The notes beneath the pieces are model-generated. The model made no database searches, was not told where the DNA came from, and saw nothing but the letters and a program-made list of their open reading frames with translations. From assembly GCA_029706075.1 (NCBI GenBank), contig JAINUG010000173.1, forward strand, positions 248,001 to 312,000: a DNA stretch of 64,000 bases, given 5' to 3'. The translations under genes were made by a program, and so were the position numbers. Shown piece by piece: positions 63,150-64,000 of the stretch. This DNA comes from Aldrovandia affinis (Eukaryota; Chordata; Actinopteri; Notacanthiformes; Halosauridae). Every line of letters begins with the position of its first letter. Within the stretch, counting starts at the first letter, position 1.

Positions 63150-63878
63150 CACCATGACCAATTCCCTGTCTTTTCTTTGTGTTTTCACATAACCACCAGA
63201 GCCATAAAAAATTCTACACACAGTTCCTTTGAAATCCCTTTGAACTCTGCCACCTTAGCAACTGCTGCATTTCAAGCATCTGTGTGAAATCTTGTCCATG
63301 TATGGCTTCAAATAAGTATTTCACCCAGCATTGTTGTTTTAAAGGACAACAGCCATATCATTTTTGTCACATTTTACCTTGACTGCAATATAACAGCATC
63401 TGACTGCTCTAGCAGAAAAAGTGAGCTTTTTCTGTAATACAAGATAAACATATTATTAATCATTTCCAGTGACTAACCACTCTTCAGAAATAAATCTCCA
63501 TAATTGTCTGCTTTATGATACAGATGTAATTATAAGGAGATTCTCTCAAAACCAGATGAAAAAAACTATTACATGTGAAATAGCAGATTCCTTAAAACAC
63601 TAATGTCCATTAGGAACACAACAACTATTTGAAAATATAATGTAATGTTATGAATGTAACAAATTCAGATAAATATTATCACAATATCAGTCTGCAAACA
63701 TTGCATGTACAGGCATAATATCAATGTCATAACTTAATGCAAACATGATGTACATAACTGTGATTGTCTGCCATAATTTATTTTTCTCCTCAAAGATTTA
63801 GCGTGGATCAATTAATCTGAAAGCAGAAAATGGAGCTTCTCTCTTTTTCAATGTCCTACCTGATACAGTGTTTGCCAT
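39954..63878 (-). CDS. stmn3: stathmin-3-like protein (SCLIP), five exons
   Basis: The exons are 63860-63878, 55299-55394, 54465-54643, 43783-43974 and 39954-40013. They total 546 nt, 181 residues plus stop, against about 180 in mammalian STMN3. Every junction is GT-AG and in frame. The N-terminus holds [18 protein letters not shown]; Cys22 and Cys24 match the palmitoylated pair that anchors neuronal stathmins to Golgi and vesicle membranes. [18 protein letters not shown] is diagnostic of STMN3 rather than STMN2 or STMN4. Residues from about 39 on form the stathmin-like domain: a tubulin-capping segment with [10 protein letters not shown] (Ser50 at a known family phosphosite), then a long charged helix that binds two tubulin dimers. 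The last exon ends KELQAELSG, closer to the STMN2 ending. Expected role: microtubule destabilisation in neurons. Intron 1 holds an RTE-type LINE and intron 3 an antisense LINE. Confidence 0.92.
40031..40430 (-). pseudogene. Tc1-like transposase N-terminus, second family
   Basis: The minus strand reads [38 protein letters not shown], a paired helix-turn-helix of Tc1 type. It ends at family sequence also seen at 34905 and 42525. It lies in stmn3 intron 4, starting 17 bp upstream of exon 5. Confidence 0.7.
40895..41150 (+). repeat. SINE-like repeat, copy 2 of the shared-tail group
   Basis: The body has GGAGGGGGGAGGGTGA as in copy 1. The tail ATAGAGGGTATAATTGGCAA then CCAAATTGGGAGAAAA is the common 3' end. 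It is followed by A-rich sequence. Confidence 0.6.
41554..42523 (-). mobile_element. PIF/Harbinger element, transposase C-terminal part
   Basis: 41913-41554 on the minus strand encodes [16 protein letters not shown], then [20 protein letters not shown], with the first catalytic Asp in AIDCTH, and [20 protein letters not shown], as in HARBI1. The 5' end at about 42523 starts GGGCCCTATTTTCATGCCGG, a usual Harbinger-type end. The N-terminal part and other end are not found here. Frame after VCDA is short, so the copy is inactive. Confidence 0.75.
42525..42640 (-). mobile_element. Tc1-like fragment, second family
   Basis: AGTGTCTTAATAGGGC, CAGCTTCAATGCACCTTGGC and GTGTCTGGAACTCTATTGGA belong to the family at 34905 and 40109. 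It abuts the Harbinger end. Confidence 0.55.
42641..43480. other. stmn3 intron 4; nothing recognised
   Basis: AT-rich, non-coding, no clear repeat. Confidence 0.45.
43485..43755 (+). repeat. SINE, copy 3 of the shared-tail group
   Basis: It starts CCTCCCGGGTGGTCTAGTGG, which resembles a tRNA A box. The body GGAGTGGCTCTGGGGTGCCG and GGAGTTACGGTCG is shared with 61945-62255. The tail is CCAAATTGGGAGAAAAACTG. Its end overlaps the 3' side of stmn3 exon 4 by proximity only (28 bp). Confidence 0.7.
43783..43974 (-). CDS. stmn3: stmn3 coding exon 4 (tubulin-binding helix)
   Basis: 192 nt, exactly 64 codons, phase 0 at both ends. It runs from [20 protein letters not shown] to ALKQRLREK. It is highly charged and helical, with the internal repeat that contacts two tubulin dimers in the stathmin family. 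The acceptor is CTCCACAG and the donor GTGAGG. Confidence 0.93.
44579..47715 (+). pseudogene. LINE of apparently chimeric origin
   Basis: 44740-45240 is an endonuclease ([44 protein letters not shown]), interrupted by a stop at 45246, then [14 protein letters not shown] and [12 protein letters not shown] in a second frame of 642 codons (45305-47233). [17 protein letters not shown] at about 46095 is an RTE-like RT entry. At about 46170 the text changes to [17 protein letters not shown] and [13 protein letters not shown], an L2-type RT, with YADDTQLYI at 46562. The RT blocks between entry motif and QSGFR are missing. The C-terminus ([14 protein letters not shown]) is in another frame after 47205. 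The tail is ATTATT repeats. It is antisense in stmn3 intron 3. Confidence 0.75.
47720..49670. other. stmn3 intron 3; no gene seen
   Basis: AT-rich and non-coding. TGATGAT words recur (48283, 48398, 48862, 49640) but without the paired D boxes and flanking stems of C/D snoRNAs. Confidence 0.45.
49675..50047 (+). pseudogene. Tigger/pogo transposase N-terminal fragment
   Basis: Begins MPPKRKSDA, then after a shift [20 protein letters not shown] and SRSTIR, the CENP-B-like first helix-turn-helix. Further on [20 protein letters not shown] and [11 protein letters not shown] correspond to the second DNA-binding domain. The DDE domain is absent. Confidence 0.75.
50137..50281 (-). repeat. tRNA-derived SINE with UnaL2-like tail
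   Basis: On the minus strand: GGCTCAGTTGGTAGAGCA (A-box-like), AGCGTTGGCAACGCTTAGGT shared with 24126-24215, and the 3' end TAAGTCGCTTTGGATAAAAG then CGTCTGCTAAATG, the eel UnaL2/UnaSINE stem-loop. It ends in AT repeats. Head, short body and tail are all present. Confidence 0.8.
50258..50424. repeat. tandem duplication including the SINE 5' end
   Basis: A unit starting ACCAACTGAG at 50258 recurs at 50337 with a 9-bp extra piece. Both copies contain AAAGTGTTTTATATGCACAG. Confidence 0.75.
50690..51125. mobile_element. probable non-autonomous DNA element rich in TACAGT/ACTGTA
   Basis: Inverted motifs TTTTTTACAGT and ACTGTAAA recur across the stretch, ending GTTTTTTACAGTGTA. This texture is common in fish MITEs. 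The exact ends are uncertain. Confidence 0.35.
51605..51910 (-). repeat. SINE-like repeat, copy 4 of the shared-tail group
   Basis: On the minus strand it shares CCAGAACGTGGGTGGGCGAA and AGAATTAGCTTGCCTCGTAG with copy 1 (6290-6582) and ends ACCAAATTGGGAGAAAAACG. Its head includes a TAGTGTAGCGGTCTAA box resembling a tRNA A box. Confidence 0.65.
53131..53520. repeat. tandem repeat, period about 191 bp, two copies and parts
   Basis: ATGACTTCCATATATTATAT and CAGCTGAACAGACAATGCAT each occur twice, about 190 bp apart. Interleaved TAGCTAGC and ATATTAT words give further part copies. Confidence 0.75.
53740..53885 (+). pseudogene. Tc1-like transposase fragment
   Basis: [17 protein letters not shown] then [13 protein letters not shown] are like the Tc1 block around KHGGGS. 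It is short and decayed. Confidence 0.5.
54465..54643 (-). CDS. stmn3: stmn3 coding exon 3 (start of stathmin-like domain)
   Basis: 179 nt. It completes Asp39 and encodes [19 protein letters not shown], a proline-rich loop, then [15 protein letters not shown]. The acceptor is TTTAGCAG and the donor GTAAGTGA. The loop contains the serine-rich phosphorylation region of the family. Confidence 0.92.
55299..55394 (-). CDS. stmn3: stmn3 coding exon 2 (membrane-anchor exon)
   Basis: 96 nt encoding (A)[17 protein letters not shown] and the STMN3-type linker up to YQYG. A good pyrimidine tract and CAG acceptor lie at 55395 upward, and the donor is GTTAGT. The two cysteines are the likely palmitoylation sites. 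An RTE-type LINE is inserted about 45 bp upstream of the acceptor. Confidence 0.9.
55447..58745 (-). mobile_element. RTE-type LINE, near full length, 8-bp target duplication
   Basis: TGTCAGTA flanks both sides (55439-55446, 58746-58753). On the minus strand: a 5' UTR (58745-58462); then 648 codons (58461-56515) with endonuclease ([50 protein letters not shown]) and the start of RT ([45 protein letters not shown]). The frame breaks at about 56522, inside RT motif A. It continues for 361 codons to 55452 with [30 protein letters not shown] and a C-terminal [12 protein letters not shown]. The tail is AAGT repeats. One frameshift only, so a recent copy. Same strand as stmn3, in intron 1. Confidence 0.88.
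58754..60060. other. stmn3 intron 1; nothing recognised
   Basis: Non-coding. An open frame at 59256-59495 matches no family I know. 59600-59700 has an imperfect duplication around GAGAGGGGGCACACTGAAAT. Confidence 0.4.
60065..60217. repeat. tandem duplication, period about 98 bp
   Basis: CACTGTTTAATTTATTCCTG followed by CTCTCCCACTGTTTCTCTCT occurs at about 60065 and 60163, with one or two mismatches. The second copy runs straight into LINE sequence. Confidence 0.75.
60205..60915 (+). pseudogene. L2/Rex-type LINE, endonuclease end and linker
   Basis: [77 protein letters not shown], and in another frame [20 protein letters not shown] and [15 protein letters not shown] segment of about 25 residues is missing at 60745, and there is no RT after 60915. 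Confidence 0.75.
61140..61450 (+). pseudogene. PIF/Harbinger transposase N-terminal part
   Basis: [57 protein letters not shown] and TGKMQL, the helical N-terminus of HARBI1-like proteins. It stops at 61448 before the catalytic domain. Confidence 0.65.
61945..62255 (-). repeat. SINE, copy 5 of the shared-tail group
   Basis: On the minus strand, ATGGTCTAGTGGTTTCAA head, GGAGTGGCTCTGGGGTGCCG and GGAGTTACGGTCG body as in 43485-43755, and GGTTACCAAATTGGAAGAAA tail. It is the longest member, with an extra GC-rich piece near 62150-62200. Confidence 0.7.
62955..63150. repeat. CT-rich low complexity with a (CA)n tract
   Basis: CTCTTT runs at 62960-63012 and 63066-63112, then an uninterrupted CA tract to about 63147. 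Confidence 0.9.
63151..63859. other. 5' end of stmn3 intron 1; nothing recognised
   Basis: AT-rich intron next to the first donor. No repeat or gene seen. Confidence 0.45.
63860..63878 (-). CDS. stmn3: stmn3 coding exon 1
   Basis: Only 19 coding nt: MANTVS plus the first base of an Ala codon, followed by a GTAGGA donor. The tiny first coding exon, ending just before AYKEKMKE, is the usual layout of neuronal stathmin genes. It joins exon 2 in frame. Confidence 0.85.
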
Positions 63879-64000
63879 GGCAGCTGGCTGTATGAAGCTG
63901 ATCGGAATGTTACCCGGCGGAGGAGAGGAGATATTGTGAGACAGGAAGAGAGGAGCAGGGGCTGGGTCTGTCTCTGTGTCTCAGTGGTGCAGTGCCGAGG
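63879..64000 (-). promoter_or_regulatory. stmn3 5' untranslated leader, cut by the window end
   Basis: Sequence upstream of the stmn3 ATG. It is richer in G and C than the flank and has no upstream ATG in a strong context that I can see. A further non-coding 5' exon beyond the window is possible. Confidence 0.4.

Overview
The window is AT-rich vertebrate, almost certainly ray-finned fish, DNA. It has interrupted genes with GT-AG introns and no operons or CRISPR. The repeat load is typical of teleosts: many Tc1/mariner copies, L2, Rex1-like, CR1 and RTE-type LINEs, Harbinger and Tigger pieces, tRNA-derived SINEs with an eel UnaL2-like 3' tail, and long (CT)n and (CA)n tracts. The species cannot be named from the sequence.

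Two host genes are supported, both on the minus strand. The first is lhfpl4, a four-transmembrane LHFPL protein. Coding exon 1 is at 28970-29375 and coding exon 2 at 2642-2878, separated by a 26-kb intron; the last exon or exons were not found and probably lie left of position 1. The second is stmn3-like (stathmin-3/SCLIP). All five coding exons are present (63860-63878, 55299-55394, 54465-54643, 43783-43974, 39954-40013), and they join in frame to 181 residues. lhfpl4 lies downstream of stmn3 in the same orientation. Both families are neuronal: LHFPL4 acts at inhibitory synapses, and stathmin-3 acts on axonal and Golgi-linked microtubules.

Layout: 1-2641, decayed transposons and unassigned sequence. 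2642-29375, lhfpl4, whose large intron carries Tc1 relics, an old L1-like LINE (9.5-14.2 kb), a nested palindrome, a 5'-truncated endogenous retrovirus (15.5-18.0 kb), a fold-back Tc1 element (22.0-23.7 kb) and a minus-strand LINE with a SINE inserted in it (23.9-26.3 kb). 29376-39953, spacer with a 157-bp (CT)n tract near the lhfpl4 5' end, a deleted Tc1 element, LINE 3' ends and an almost complete L2-type LINE (36.5-39.7 kb) ending 232 bp from the stmn3 stop codon. 39954-63878, stmn3, with introns holding Harbinger halves, five or so SINEs, a LINE of apparently chimeric origin (44.6-47.7 kb), a Tigger fragment and a nearly intact RTE-type LINE with an 8-bp target duplication (55.4-58.7 kb).

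I found no new multi-gene system. The points most worth a second look are structural: the fold-back Tc1 element, two strong palindromes, the chimeric LINE, the RTE insertion 45 bp from a stmn3 splice acceptor, and a SINE group with unlike bodies but one shared 3' end.
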